The notes under the pieces are model-generated. The model made no database searches, had not been told where the DNA came from, and saw only the letters and a list, made by a program, of their open reading frames with translations. DNA of 52,255 nucleotides. Source: Mesostigma viride. Lineage: Eukaryota; Streptophyta; Mesostigmatophyceae; Mesostigmatales; Mesostigmataceae. Both the position numbers and the translations under genes were made by a program. The stretch lies in assembly GCA_009746045.1 (NCBI GenBank), contig RPFO01001478.1:1-52255 (forward strand), written 5' to 3'. This document shows positions 1-8,808 of the stretch, piece by piece (position 1 is the stretch's first letter; every line of letters begins with the position of its first letter).

Positions 1-70
1 GGGCACGATCCTCATTGCATGGATGTTGAGTCGGTATTGGGAAATAAACTTTATTATCATGTTTGCATCC

Positions 71-612
71 TTATTCGCCCTCGGGCAACTCATGCACATC
101 TTGTTTTGCGTCGACACCACGGTCGCGCGTTTCGTTTCGCGAGCGACAGGCCTTGCAATGCCGCCGCCGCCTGGGGGGGTCGCACTCGCACAGTCCCCCG
201 CCCCCTCTCCGAGTAGACGACAGTCTCTGCACTCGCCTCGCAGGCGGAGGTGCGCGCAAATCTGGCTCCCGCCGGTCCGTTTCTCTTTACATTCGCGGCA
301 CCGGGATCGTTGTTTGTCGTGTTCGCACAAGGCGGAGCCCTTGCACGCGTGGCAGCTGTACTTGAACTTCCCGCACGGACAGTAGGAGGAGGGGGTGCAC
401 ACCTGACACCTCCTCTTGCTGCGCCCGTGGACGCAGCCGCTCTTCTTCGACTTTGGGGCCGGGTCGCAAGGGGGATCCGGTTCGGTGCGGTACACGCAGT
501 GGGCGCACGTCCACCACGGCACGCGCCCGTGGGGACAGGCGCGGAGACGACGGACCGTCGGGTGTTGGAATGCGGAAGTCGCGAGCATGGTTGCGATCGG
601 TGCGTCTGACAT
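71..612 (-). CDS. Cys/His zinc-repeat protein (frameshifted near the C-terminus)
   Basis: Reading from the ATG at 612, the protein carries tandem motifs of the form C-x-H-G-R...C-x2-C. Examples are CPHGR followed by CAHC, CVHGRSKRRCQVC, a run with CPCG, CHAC and CEHDKQRSRCREC, and ICAHLRLRGECRDC. Each unit looks like a small zinc-binding module. The repeat family with CEHGR...CKEC units is known from giant viruses, brown algae and oomycetes; its role is unknown. The first frame stays open to the window edge, but the Cys pattern continues (CECD...HCKAC) in another frame after a G/C-rich run at about 194-205, and that frame stops at 71. I therefore infer one protein with a single-base frameshift. 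A nucleic-acid or protein-binding role is a guess. Confidence 0.6.
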
Positions 613-630
613 CCCGCCGGACCGACCTTT

Positions 631-756
631 CTACTCGTCTTCCCGTCGGCTGGCCGACACGTCCTTGAACGCCTTGTTTTCGGTTACGACGACGGGGCGG
701 AACAGGACCAGTTTGTGGTCGGTCGAGTCGACGCGCTTCAAGACGACGTACATCAT
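631..756 (-). CDS. Small 41-aa ORF overlapping the preceding stop
   Basis: This short ORF starts with tandem ATG codons at 756 and 753 that overlap the TGA stop of the upstream membrane-protein gene (stop at 753-755). It encodes about 41 residues starting MMYVVLKRVDSTDHK and has a charged end. The stop/start overlap suggests a translationally coupled gene. It could equally be the true C-terminus of the upstream protein displaced by a frameshift. No family is recognised. Confidence 0.35.
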   Translation of the reverse strand: MMYVVLKRVDSTDHKLVLFRPVVVTENKAFKDVSASRREDE

Positions 757-1211
757 GTCTCGTAGGCGGACGACATGCCGACCGGACCCCCTCCAGCTAC
801 CGTCCAATCGGGCGCGTTTTTGTCGCGAATCGTTTGTACGGCCGTCTCCGCGTCCATCACGCCCACGCCGCTGGCCCGCTGCACCTCGATGGGCACGTGG
901 TTCGACTGTTCGGGCGACGACACGATCTCGACCAGGCCGAGTTTCCCGTCGGCGGACACGAGTCGCAAGCGCGTCGTCGCGCCGTCCACCGACTTCCACT
1001 GGAACTCGCGGTGCTCTCGCTTCTTCTCGGCGAACTGCTCGCCGGTGGCGCGCGACACGGGGAACAAGGGGGTGCCCGCGTACGTCGGGTCGATCTTGTC
1101 CGGCGTCACGGTCCGCGCCCCGTTCCCGCGTCGCCTGCGACTCGCGAGATAGAGGATCAGGAACGCGATGGCGATCGACAATGCGATGATCGCGATCCAC
1201 AGTCGGTCCAT
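753..1211 (-). CDS. N-terminally membrane-anchored protein
   Basis: The protein has 152 residues. Residues about 4-24 (WIAIIALSIAIAFLILYLAS) form one strong membrane segment, followed by RRRR, so the rest should lie on the cytoplasmic or virion-interior side. The soluble part is mixed alpha/beta in composition and not recognised. The ATG at 1211 is chosen because the membrane anchor starts immediately after it; an upstream extension to 1475 overlaps another gene. Single N-anchored proteins of this size are common virion membrane components in large DNA viruses, but that role is inferred only. Confidence 0.55.
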   Translation of the reverse strand: MDRLWIAIIALSIAIAFLILYLASRRRRGNGARTVTPDKIDPTYAGTPLFPVSRATGEQFAEKKREHREFQWKSVDGATTRLRLVSADGKLGLVEIVSSPEQSNHVPIEVQRASGVGVMDAETAVQTIRDKNAPDWTVAGGGPVGMSSAYET

Positions 1212-1265
1212 CTTATACCCATCCGTCCAAAATAAAATCTGTCCTTCGTGTATACCAAACCAAAC

Positions 1266-1388
1266 ATGCCGCTTCGGAGCAAGACCACGGGCAGGTTCAT
1301 CAAGAGGAGCCACTCCGGCGCCGCTCACCGGCGTCGCCGGCATCACGCGAGGGCCCCCTTCATCATGATGCCGTTCGGCGGGGGCTAA
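1266..1388 (+). CDS. 40-aa basic peptide, protamine- or pX-like composition
   Basis: This complete ORF of 41 codons lies alone in the gap between two genes. The product begins MPLRSKTTGRFIKRSHSGAA and continues with an Arg/His cluster (HRRRRHH), then a hydrophobic MMPFGGG end. About a third of its residues are basic. Such small basic peptides condense DNA inside virions in several virus groups (for example adenovirus pX). Here that is inference from composition only. An AT-rich stretch (AAAATAAAAT, from about 1230) and a GTATAC (1250-1255) lie upstream. Conservation of the frame in relatives would be needed to prove it. Confidence 0.5.
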   Translation: MPLRSKTTGRFIKRSHSGAAHRRRRHHARAPFIMMPFGGG

Positions 1389-1416
1389 TTTTCTTTCCAT
1401 TGTGTACGGTATACAG

Positions 1417-1798
1417 ATGGCGGACTTCGAGGGCGCTCCGTTTGACGGGGCCGTGTCACCGCAGCTCGTTACCACAAAGCGCGCTCCCCACGCCCGTAGG
1501 GGTGGACCCGGGTCCTCTGGCGCCGATGGGGTGGGCCGCCGCGTTCGGTCTCGACCTCGCGACGGCGGCGAAGGCCATGGCGAGCGTGTCCCCCGCGCCG
1601 CCTCCCGTCATCTTGCCGTTCGTGCCTCTCGAGTTCGACCCCCGACTGGAAAACCGGTTCGAGCAGCGGTTCGCGGAGAGGGGCGCGAGGGAGAACGATC
1701 CCGTGCCCCGGCCGAGCGGGAGGGGCGAGGGGGCCGAGTTGATGGGCCGGAAGATCGCCGACGCCATCCGTGCGATCGAGCGAGGCTCGTGGAACTGA
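1417..1798 (+). CDS. Unknown protein, probable frameshift
   Basis: An ATG at 1417 directly follows a GTATAC motif (1409-1414) of the kind found before other genes here. The first 20 or so residues (MADFEGAPFDGAVSPQLVTT) read in one frame. After about 1480 the better frame is the next one, which gives a Pro-rich segment and a charged C-terminus ending AIRAIERGSWN at 1798. I infer a one-base frameshift near 1480. The frame from 1400 also has a start, so an unbroken 132-residue alternative exists. No domain is recognised. Confidence 0.45.
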
Positions 1799-1829
1799 AA
1801 TATGTTGGGGTAGAAATATACAGGCGGAG

Positions 1830-2185
1830 ATGGACAAGTCTGTGGTCCGCGGTCTCGTGTTCGCGCCCGGAGCGGGGAAGAAGCGGTCCGTCAACCGGTC
1901 CGAGTATCCGTACGAGTCCGAGTTCCGCGCGGCCGACAAAGAGGCCGTGCCGTACGTGTCTCCGAACACGGACGACTGGAACCCAACTGGGTTGCGACAG
2001 CTGACCCACGCGGATCTGGAGTCCATGTTCCTGTGTCGGAGGCTCGTCGAGCGGCGCAGATCGCGCGACTCGAGGAGTCTCGTCTGCGTGCCGCGGAGAA
2101 GCAGAAGGCGTACAACGCCGTCGCCGTCGATCCCAAGCCCCGGACCATCCTGTGGACCGGGCAGTACGAGGACCTCTACTCTTAG
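1830..2185 (+). CDS. Small structural-type protein, frameshifted
   Basis: Translation from the ATG at 1830 gives MDKSVVRGLVFAPGAGKKRS and continues well to about 2037 (ending ...ADLESMFL). The following coding sequence is in another frame: an Ala/Glu/Arg-rich helix (EARRAAQIARLEESRLRAAE) and an ending TGQYEDLYS with stop at 2185. The two parts make a protein of about 118 residues broken by one indel. An AT-rich box (GAAATATACAGG) lies just before the start. Its stop overlaps the stop of the opposite-strand capsid-like gene by two to four bases, a tight convergent pair. The family is not recognised. Confidence 0.55.
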
Positions 2186-2716
2186 CGATGGGACGAGACG
2201 AACTCGAGTAACATGGAAAAGGTGTCGGTGCCCAAGTCCATGAGCTGGCCGCGGAGACCGGGAGGGGGGGGGGGGCGTGCTGGGAGGGGCACGTGGACGG
2301 GTGTCGGGCAAAGGATAGAGTTCGACTTCGACCTCCGTCACGTTGGACAGTTCGGGCGAGAAAAGCACCACCTCGTCGGTCTCGTTCTTCGGGACGTACG
2401 TCTCGACGGAGTTGGGGATGACAAAAAAGTGGCCTCGGCCCGACGAGAAGTCGAGCGGGTTCATCGACGAGTGGATAGGGATGGCCGCGTGCACCTTGTT
2501 GATGGCGTATCCGCCGACCTTGACGTAGGCGGCCGTCGTCGTCGAGGAGACGCCAGGCACCGAAGCCCACACCAGGCGACACGACTTCACGGAGGTGACG
2601 GGGTAGGGCAGTCGGAACTTGGTGTCGCCCTGCTTGTTGGTTCCGCACACGAGCACCTGCGTGCGCTTGTCGCGGCTCGGGTGGGGTCGTGCGACTCCTT
2701 CGACCACGCAATCCAT
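2182..2716 (-). CDS. Candidate penton/minor capsid (single jelly-roll-like) protein
   Basis: The protein has about 178 residues. The central part (residues about 30-140) is beta-rich, with TKFRLPYPVTSVKSCRLVWA and SVPGVSSTT, then alternating hydrophobic strands (HFFVIPNSVETYVP, VVLFSPELSNVTEVEVELYP). This resembles minor capsid or penton proteins of algal NCLDVs and polinton-like viruses, which typically have a 'V-S-V-E-L/R-A-x-I/V-P' strand early on. That is a pattern resemblance, not a proven homology. A Pro run encoded by a long G tract (about 2264-2273 on the plus strand) carries a frameshift; the C-terminus resumes as GQLMDLGTDTFSMLLEF and stops at 2182. The ATG at 2716 follows an AT-rich TTTATTATTT box. 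Confidence 0.5.
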
Positions 2717-2856
2717 TTAGTAGAGTCGGAGAAATAATAAACGTCGCTGCGGTTTGAATCCCTTTTCGCGTGCAGACCGCACTTCCGTTTGCCGTCGTCG
2801 GCCTCGCGGTGGCATCGTTTACCGTCTTTCGTCCTGCCCGCGCACCGCGGGGTCAT
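2587..2856 (-). CDS. Short CCCH zinc-binding protein
   Basis: From the ATG at 2856 the protein starts MTPRCAGRTKDGKRCHREAD and continues GKRKCGLH. The spacing C-x(3)-T-x2-G-x2-C-x(6-8)-G-x3-C-x2-H is a small zinc-binding motif frequent in giant viruses, also at the N-terminus of the protein at 32500. After the His the frame runs on over the start of the next gene to 2587. In another frame there is a TAA directly before that gene's ATG, so the true protein may end near 2717 after an indel. Function unknown. Confidence 0.45.
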   Translation of the reverse strand: MTPRCAGRTKDGKRCHREADDGKRKCGLHAKRDSNRSDVYYFSDSTKWIAWSKESHDPTRAATSARRCSCAEPTSRATPSSDCPTPSPP

Positions 2857-3007
2857 TTTGCCACACAAACGACTACAAAAAAATGGATCCGTCGAGAGCC
2901 CGCGGGCGTTCGTCGGTCGACAAATCTCTCGTCGGGATTTGTCGAAACGACCGACGTCGGAGGGCGCGACGGAGGAAATTGTCGTAGTGTACCATAGATA
3001 CAAGAGG

Positions 3008-4182
3008 ATGGCAAGAGACGCTCTGACCCTGTGGGGCGGCACGGCCGTCATGTCCTCGTTCGTCATGGGCATCGAGATGATGCTGCTCTTGCTGTACATC
3101 CGTCTGGAGATCAACACCGCCGCGAAAAAGGCCATCCGGAGACAGGTGGCGTCTCAGTTGGGCGAGGGGGCCAGCGATCCCATTCTTCCGGAAGACGTGG
3201 GGATGGACATGCTCGCGGATCGCGTGGTCAAGAGCGTGGCTGTCAAGGACGGCGGGGCCGAGAAGGTATACGATGACATGGGGGGGCGGGGGTCATGTGG
3301 CTCACGATGGTGTCGTACGTCCTGCTCGCCGTGCTCGGGGCGGGGGCCTCGTACTACGCCTTGCGCGGGCGGGCCGAGAGGACGCCGGTGGAGGAGGGGT
3401 GGTGGACCGTGAGCGTGTCTACGCTCGGATCCCTGGGCGTGATCTTGCTCGGACAGTACCTGTTCGTCAAGCTGGCCGTCATCCCGTTCTACGCGGACAC
3501 GTACAACAAGATCGCGGAGGAGTCGAAACGGGTGCCGCGGTTGGAGAAGGACGACTGGAAGCTGACCTTGAAGCTGCTGTCGCCCACCCTGATCACCTTC
3601 TCGATGGCGATCGTGACCGCGATTGCCGGACGCCGGTCGACCAGCTGGAAACTCGTCCTGATGTCCGCCGTCATGACGTGTCTGACCGGCGTCACGGAAC
3701 TCGTGTCGTGGGGTTTGATGAAAGGCATCGCGGTCCCGATGGATCACGTCGTCGCGCACGTGAACAACGCCGCCCTCGTCGTCGCGAGCAAGGATGACAA
3801 GGAAACGAAAATGAAGAAGCTGAACGAGGTATTCTTCGACGGGGGGAGCGCCGGGCTGAGTTTCGCGACGTTCGCGAGCCACGCGAGGAACATGTACTGG
3901 ACCCGTAAGGACGTGGAGCTCGACGCGGAGGGCAAGATCCGGCTGGTCCCGGCGGCCAAGTCGAACCGGTTTGAGATCGGGTTCCTCTTGCTCTGTTCCG
4001 TCGTCCTCCTGCTGGTCCCCGCGGGCGCCGTCGTCTTCCGGGCCAACAAAAAGGACTCGGCCAGTCTGATGTTCCAATGCGTGGCCCTCCTCGCGTCGTA
4101 CGGCGTGTTCATCACCAAGGTCGGACAGACCACCACGATGGCGAAGATCGCGACGGGGCTGAGTCGGCCCAAGGCCGCCTAA
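3008..4182 (+). CDS. Multi-pass membrane protein, frameshifted in a G run
   Basis: The first frame (from 3008, MARDALTLWGGTAVMSSFVM) has a membrane segment at residues about 11-34, then an amphipathic charged linker. At about 3282-3294 a G-rich run (GGGGGGGCGGGGG) breaks the frame, and a second frame carries on to 4182. It contains membrane segments near SYVLLAVLGAGASYYAL, the region of 3430-3490, 3580-3640, 3640-3710, 3980-4040 and 4060-4130. The full product is about 390 residues with five to seven membrane segments. Large DNA viruses carry such proteins in inner virion membranes; this assignment is inferred. The stop at 4182 overlaps the convergent gene at 4179. Confidence 0.6.
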
Positions 4183-5400
4183 TCGTATTCCCTGTAATCC
4201 ACGGGCTGTCTTTTGCGCATCTTGCGCTTGTCGGGGTTGAAGTTATTGGGGTTTAACAGATGCGCGATGAGTGCGCGGTTCTTCAACTTCATCGCGAGGA
4301 CGGTGGCTTTGTGCGTTTCCCATTTTTCCCTCGCTCTCTCCGCCCTTGCCCGCCCCGCATTGTCCTCTTGTTTCATCATATCGTTCTCCGCCCTCGCCCT
4401 CGCTCTCGCCTTCGCCCTCTCACGTCCCGCATTGTCCTCTTGTTTCATCATGGCGTTCTCCGCCTTGGCCCTCTCCCTCGCCGCCTTGGCCCTCATCATT
4501 TCCCGTACCGCATTGTCCTCTTGTTTCATCATGGCGTTCTCCGCCTTGGCCCTCTCCCTCGCCGCCTTGGCCTCATCATTTCCCGTACCGCATTGTCCTC
4601 TTGTTCCATCATGTCATTCTCCGCTCTCATCCTCGCGATCCTATGGGCGGAGAACTGGTCGATCACATCCCTCTCCCGGTTCGTCAGCGCGGGGTACGGC
4701 GGGTGCCCCCCGTAGCACACGCGCGCTCCACGTTGTCGAGGGTTCCCTTCATGAGGATTTGGAAACCGTCTTCCTCGTTATACGGAGAAAGACCGTACGT
4801 CTTGTAGTTGTTCACGAGTTGTTGGTTTTGTTCGATGTCGCACCAATAGATACGCAGCAAATTCTCGTCCTTGGTGCGGAACGCCTCCTTCACATCGGGG
4901 TGCGCGCGAGACTTTGGATACTGTTCGAACTTTTCCTTGAGATCCTCGAGAGTCAACTCGGGATACGGTGCAACGTGAGGGCAATCGCCGCCGCTCGCGT
5001 TCAGTGTCATCATGAGAGTCCCCGCCGATCGATCCATCAAAGGCTTCATCTGACGGACCGCGTAACACAGCATTCGGTGACCCATCCCTTTGAACTTGTC
5101 CTTTTCCGCATCATCGGCAATATTTGGAAACTGTCTCGGACGACTGTAATACCAAGCCAGGTACATCGTGTCGGGGGACTCTTTCTCCAAGCAGAGGTAC
5201 GCCATGGCGGCGCTACCGTTGTTCGGACCCGCGAGTGTCTTTTGCACCGCCGCCTTTCGGATGTGGGTGACCAGATCGGACGTGTACCCGCGCGGGATCG
5301 GGACCCACATTTCCAGCGTATTGCCCTTCAATTTCTCCCTCATCTGGAACTTTTTGCCGTTTATCTCAGGCATGACCCAGTCTTTCAGAATTCTGGACAT
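4179..5400 (-). CDS. GNAT-like acetyltransferase with Met/Gln/Glu repeat tail, two frameshifts
   Basis: The N-terminal 235 residues read cleanly from the ATG at 5400. They contain an acyl-CoA-loop-like segment (KGMGHRMLCYAVRQMKPLMD) and a late NNYKTYGLSPYNEEDGFQIL segment. These match the shape of GNAT acetyltransferases, where a terminal Y-x-x-x-G-[FL] strand precedes a methionine-rich strand. After VERAC the frame breaks in a C6 run (4706-4711) and the product continues as YGGHPPYPALTNRERDVI into about four repeats of A-E-N-x-M-M-[KE]-Q-E-D-N-A-[VG]-R-[EA]. A second break near 4570 is a missing C, visible by comparing neighbouring repeat copies. The end is basic (KRKMRKRQPVDYREYD). The GNAT call is moderate; substrate unknown. 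Confidence 0.5.
4358..4612. repeat. Coding tandem repeat, units of about 71-81 bp
   Basis: The sequence GCATTGTCCTCTTG followed by T[TC][CT]CATCAT recurs at 4358, 4429, 4510 and 4590. The two copies starting about 4440 and 4520 are almost identical over 80 bp. They encode the 24-27-residue repeat of the acetyltransferase tail. One copy has GGCCTCATC where the other has GGCCCTCATC, the clearest single-base indel in the window. Confidence 0.9.
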
Positions 5401-5430
5401 TGTGTATCATACGCGAAGAAAAATACATGG

Positions 5431-7405
5431 TCACCGTCTGTTCCGGTTGAACACCGGGTCGTACACCAGCTGACCCAGCGGGTGTTCAGAAGACGGTACG
5501 CGGTGTCCGCCTTCTTGCGGCCGTATCTCGCGCCCCGCAAGGCCGTCTTTCCCAACGCTTTCCCGTCTCTCACGAACACCTGGCTGTTGGCCACCAGATT
5601 GCGTCCCGCGGCGATCGCCGCGCGTTTCCCGAGACGCCCGGCCGCCTTGGCGGTCGCGAGCGCCGCGCGGCCCGCCGCCCGCGCCGCGATGTCCGCGCCT
5701 CGCACCACCGCGCGCGTGATCTCCTCCCTCCGCGTGGGCATACACGCGATCGGGGCGCGGCCGCCGGCGCGCATCCACTCCTTCCGATTGTGCACGCCGT
5801 TCATCAGGCGGCAGTCGATCGCCGTGCTCCGGAGTTTCTCCAGCATCCGGGACACCGCCTCGTCCCCGTCCCGCTTCTCGGCCTCCTGCATCACGATCTC
5901 GTCCACTCCGTCCTTCGTCAGGTATCGGTGGACGGTCACGTCCCACTCCTTCTTGTCCACCTGGAGGTGCGAGCAGTGGCGGACGGCGCGAGCGATCGTC
6001 TGGCGTTCCGCGTTGACGGACAGCAGAGGCTCCATGATGTGGATGTGGCGCACGCTCTTCAGGTCCAGTCCCTCGTTGAACCGTTTCCGCGCCAGGATCA
6101 CGTGCAGGATCCGGCCGTCCGAGTTCTCAGGAGCGTTGTACACCTGTCGGATCCTGCGCAGGCCCGTGTCCGTCGTCGGGTTCGTGTCCGACCCCAGGAG
6201 CACGTACCGTTTCTTGCTGCTCGTCGGCAGCTCGCCCGACATGGACAAGGGAGAGTAGCCCAGGGCCTCGAGCACGCGCGCCATGTCGCGGATCCCGCCC
6301 GCGTTGAAAGACGAGTACAGGTAGTGCTTCTCGTTCGGGTGTTTCGTGATCGTGTCCGCGATCTCCTTCATCTTCGGCGACAGCCGCGGCAAGGCCTGCA
6401 GCAACTTCGCCCCCGACAGGTGCGACAAACGGAGTCCGTTCGTCGCCCTCCGCGCCTCGTACAGGAACCGCTCGTTGTCACTGCTCACCTCCTTGGCCGT
6501 TTCAGGCGGGCGCGCAACGCCGCGCGCTGTTCCGCGCTCATCGACGTCGGGTGGAGGGCGTCCGGGTTCAACCTCGGGTACACAGACGTGTCCCCCGCGT
6601 AATCCACGTACGAACACAGGCCCGCGTACGCGGACAAGGGGGAGTCGGGGCCCACCGGCGAACCCTTGATCATGGACAGCAGCCACGAGATCTCTCGCTC
6701 CGTGTCCCCCGGCGTCCCGCTCAGGATGACCATGTACAGTCCCTGCGTCCGTTTCGACGGCTTGTCCAGCAACTCGCGGAGTGCGTCGTGTTCGGCCGCT
6801 TGGCCGGGCAGGGGACGGAACAGGTTCTGCACCTCGTCCATGATCAGCACCGCGTCGCGCAAAAGGTCCGGGTCCGCGTGGCGGTTCGGGCGATGCGCGC
6901 CCGTCTCGTGCGCCAATTGGGGGAAACTCATGATCCGACCTCCGCCCACGCGCGATCGGATGGCCCTCGTCGCCTCCGCGGGCGTCATCCCCTCGAAACG
7001 GGGAAACAGGGCCGCGCACTTGCCGTACTCCTCGATCGAGTTGTTGCTCGCGTTCTCGCGGCTCGTGGCCAGGTAGATGGGCCGATCCGTGTCCCAGAAC
7101 GCGTCGATCGCACCCAAGGCCGTGCACGTCTTGCCGGACCCCGTCGAGTGCCACGCCAGGAACCCGCGGTGTTTGCTCCCGTGTTCGGCCACGTACCGCA
7201 GGTACATGTTGACGACGGCCTGCTGCGGGGCCTGCTTGAAGTCCCCCGTCGTCTGGGAACACGAGTTCTTGCCCACCGCGCGGTGGGGAGGGGGCGGCTG
7301 GCCTCGCACGCGGCCCTCGAAGTAGTCCTTGACGAACACCTGCGTCGTCGACGGTCGTTCCGTTTCCGCGTTCGGCCAATTCCGTGGCAGCGGGTGTACG
7401 GGCAT
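5431..7405 (-). CDS. Poxvirus D6/D11-type SF2 helicase (NPH-I/VETF-like) with basic C-terminal tail
   Basis: This superfamily 2 ATPase of about 658 residues has motif I WHSTGSGKTCTA (residues about 85-96), motif II DEVQ (about 190), motif III LSGTPGD (about 230), and in the C-terminal half FNEGLDLKSV and motif VI ARAVRHCSHL (about 470). The combination DEVQ + SGTP + R-A-V-R-x-C-S-H marks the NCLDV D6R/D11L group, which acts in early transcription initiation or termination. It starts at 7405, 8 bases from a GTATAC. One frameshift lies near 6500 and a second near 5480, after which the end is LGQLVYDPVFNRNRR. Beyond the helicase core lies an Ala/Arg/Lys-rich tail (AARAAGRAALATAKAAGR) of about 100 residues, unusual for the family. 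Confidence 0.8.
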
Positions 7406-7461
7406 CGTTTAGAGTATACGCGGCATTTATTTCCGATGTCTAAGTAGAATTACATCGCGCG

Positions 7462-8808
7462 ATGACGTCGATCGACAAAGTCGAAAAGGACATCCAATCC
7501 GAAGACCCGAACAGGGTGTTGGAAGCCATCGCGCAGCACAAGGATCTCGTGAAGAGTTTGAGTCACACCGCCGCGATCCACATCCGCAACGCGATGATGA
7601 AGGCGGCCGTCCTCGCCGGCGTGGAAAAGAGTGAGAACAGGCGGTACGCGGACGGACACCAGGTCGTGTACGAGCGGCTGAGGGACGCCGCGAAGGAGTT
7701 CGGACGTGTCTGGAAAAAAGGGCAGGTGCCCACGTGGGTCTCGGACAAGTTCCGGGACATGAGTTCCAGTTTCCTGACCATGGACATCCAGCGCGCGCTG
7801 CGATACGAGGGGGATCTCGACACGAAAGAGGCCAACGCGGCGATGGGATGGGACGGAACGCCCCCGCCGGTTCCTGAGATCGATCCGCTCTCGGGGAGGA
7901 AGACCGGACGCACGGTGCCCAAGTTCTGGGTATGGGGCGTCTTCGAAGGGGCCGGGGTCGAGCCGTTGTCCTTGCAGGGTCGTTTGAAGGCCATTCGATT
8001 GTACATGGAGACCATGTCCGCCTCCAACGCCTCCGCCGCCAAGAAACTGGCGTGGGCGAGGAACTACGACCTCCTCGGGCAATCGAAAGAGAGTTCCGTG
8101 ACCGCTCCGGTCCCGGCGCAGGCGACGGCTCAGTTCGACACGCGGGACTATGCCGAGAGTTTCCGGTCGAGGGATCCGCAGAGGTTGATGCACGCCACGA
8201 AGCTCGAGATGGCGATGAAAGAGGTCGGCGTGGACGCGTTGACCTTGCACGAGGCCATCCCGAAAGACGAGAGGATCAAGTGCATGCGAGACGCCTTGAT
8301 CAAGGCGGCCGCCGCCAGAGGCGAGGAGTTGGCGGTCAAAGGGGACCTCGACAAGGCCGGTCTGTTCGACGAGTTGTTGGCGCGGGCCGGCGCGCTTGGT
8401 TACGTCGGCGGCGAAGGCGTGCGTGCTTTGCGCGCGTACCGCGACATGGTCCGTGATTGGCTCACGCCCGGCGCGGCGTTGGCCGCGTTGCGGATGGAGA
8501 AGGAGACCATGTCCAGGAAAGGCGACGCCGAGATGACGGACGGTCCTGTCGACACCGTCGCGGTGCTGAACCCCGACACGGGGCGGCCTACGAGGGCCGT
8601 CAGGCCCGTGTCGTGGGCGTGGCACTGGATGGGCTTGTCGGGGATCCCCGGGCTCGCGATGAACAAGCGCGTCGAGAAAGTGGAGGCGGCGCGGGATCCG
8701 GAAGCGACGAAACTCGCGTGGTCGTTGCATTACCAGGTCCGCTCGACGGAGCCGTCCAGGGTCGACGTCGCTGCCGGTCCTCCCGCAGTCGCCCCCCCCC
8801 CCCCGTGA
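7462..8808 (+). CDS. Internally duplicated unknown protein
   Basis: The product has 448 residues and is mostly helical, with a proline-rich end. Two halves (residues about 1-220 and 225-435) repeat the same order of features. EDPNRVLEAI pairs with RDPQRLMHAT; MMKAAVLAG pairs with LIKAAAARG; DPLSGRKTGRTVPKFWVW pairs with NPDTGRPTRAVRPVSWAW; AAKKLAWARNY pairs with EATKLAWSLHY. I infer an ancient tandem duplication of a module of about 210 residues. No known family is recognised; a structural or scaffold role is possible. The frame ends in a C13 run, immediately before the start of the next ORF. Confidence 0.65.
   Translation: MTSIDKVEKDIQSEDPNRVLEAIAQHKDLVKSLSHTAAIHIRNAMMKAAVLAGVEKSENRRYADGHQVVYERLRDAAKEFGRVWKKGQVPTWVSDKFRDMSSSFLTMDIQRALRYEGDLDTKEANAAMGWDGTPPPVPEIDPLSGRKTGRTVPKFWVWGVFEGAGVEPLSLQGRLKAIRLYMETMSASNASAAKKLAWARNYDLLGQSKESSVTAPVPAQATAQFDTRDYAESFRSRDPQRLMHATKLEMAMKEVGVDALTLHEAIPKDERIKCMRDALIKAAAARGEELAVKGDLDKAGLFDELLARAGALGYVGGEGVRALRAYRDMVRDWLTPGAALAALRMEKETMSRKGDAEMTDGPVDTVAVLNPDTGRPTRAVRPVSWAWHWMGLSGIPGLAMNKRVEKVEAARDPEATKLAWSLHYQVRSTEPSRVDVAAGPPAVAPPPP
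8792..8804. repeat. C13 homopolymer at an ORF junction
   Basis: Thirteen consecutive C residues encode the Pro tail of the upstream ORF, whose stop (8806-8808) overlaps the ATG (8808) of the next. A length change of one base would fuse or separate the two reading frames. Confidence 0.9.

Noticed and set aside
2182-2716. Major capsid protein
   Set aside because: Too short for a double jelly roll; only a single jelly-roll-like minor capsid assignment is reasonable.
4358-4612. CRISPR-like array
   Set aside because: The repeats are adjacent, encode an in-frame protein repeat, and there are no unique spacers or cas genes.
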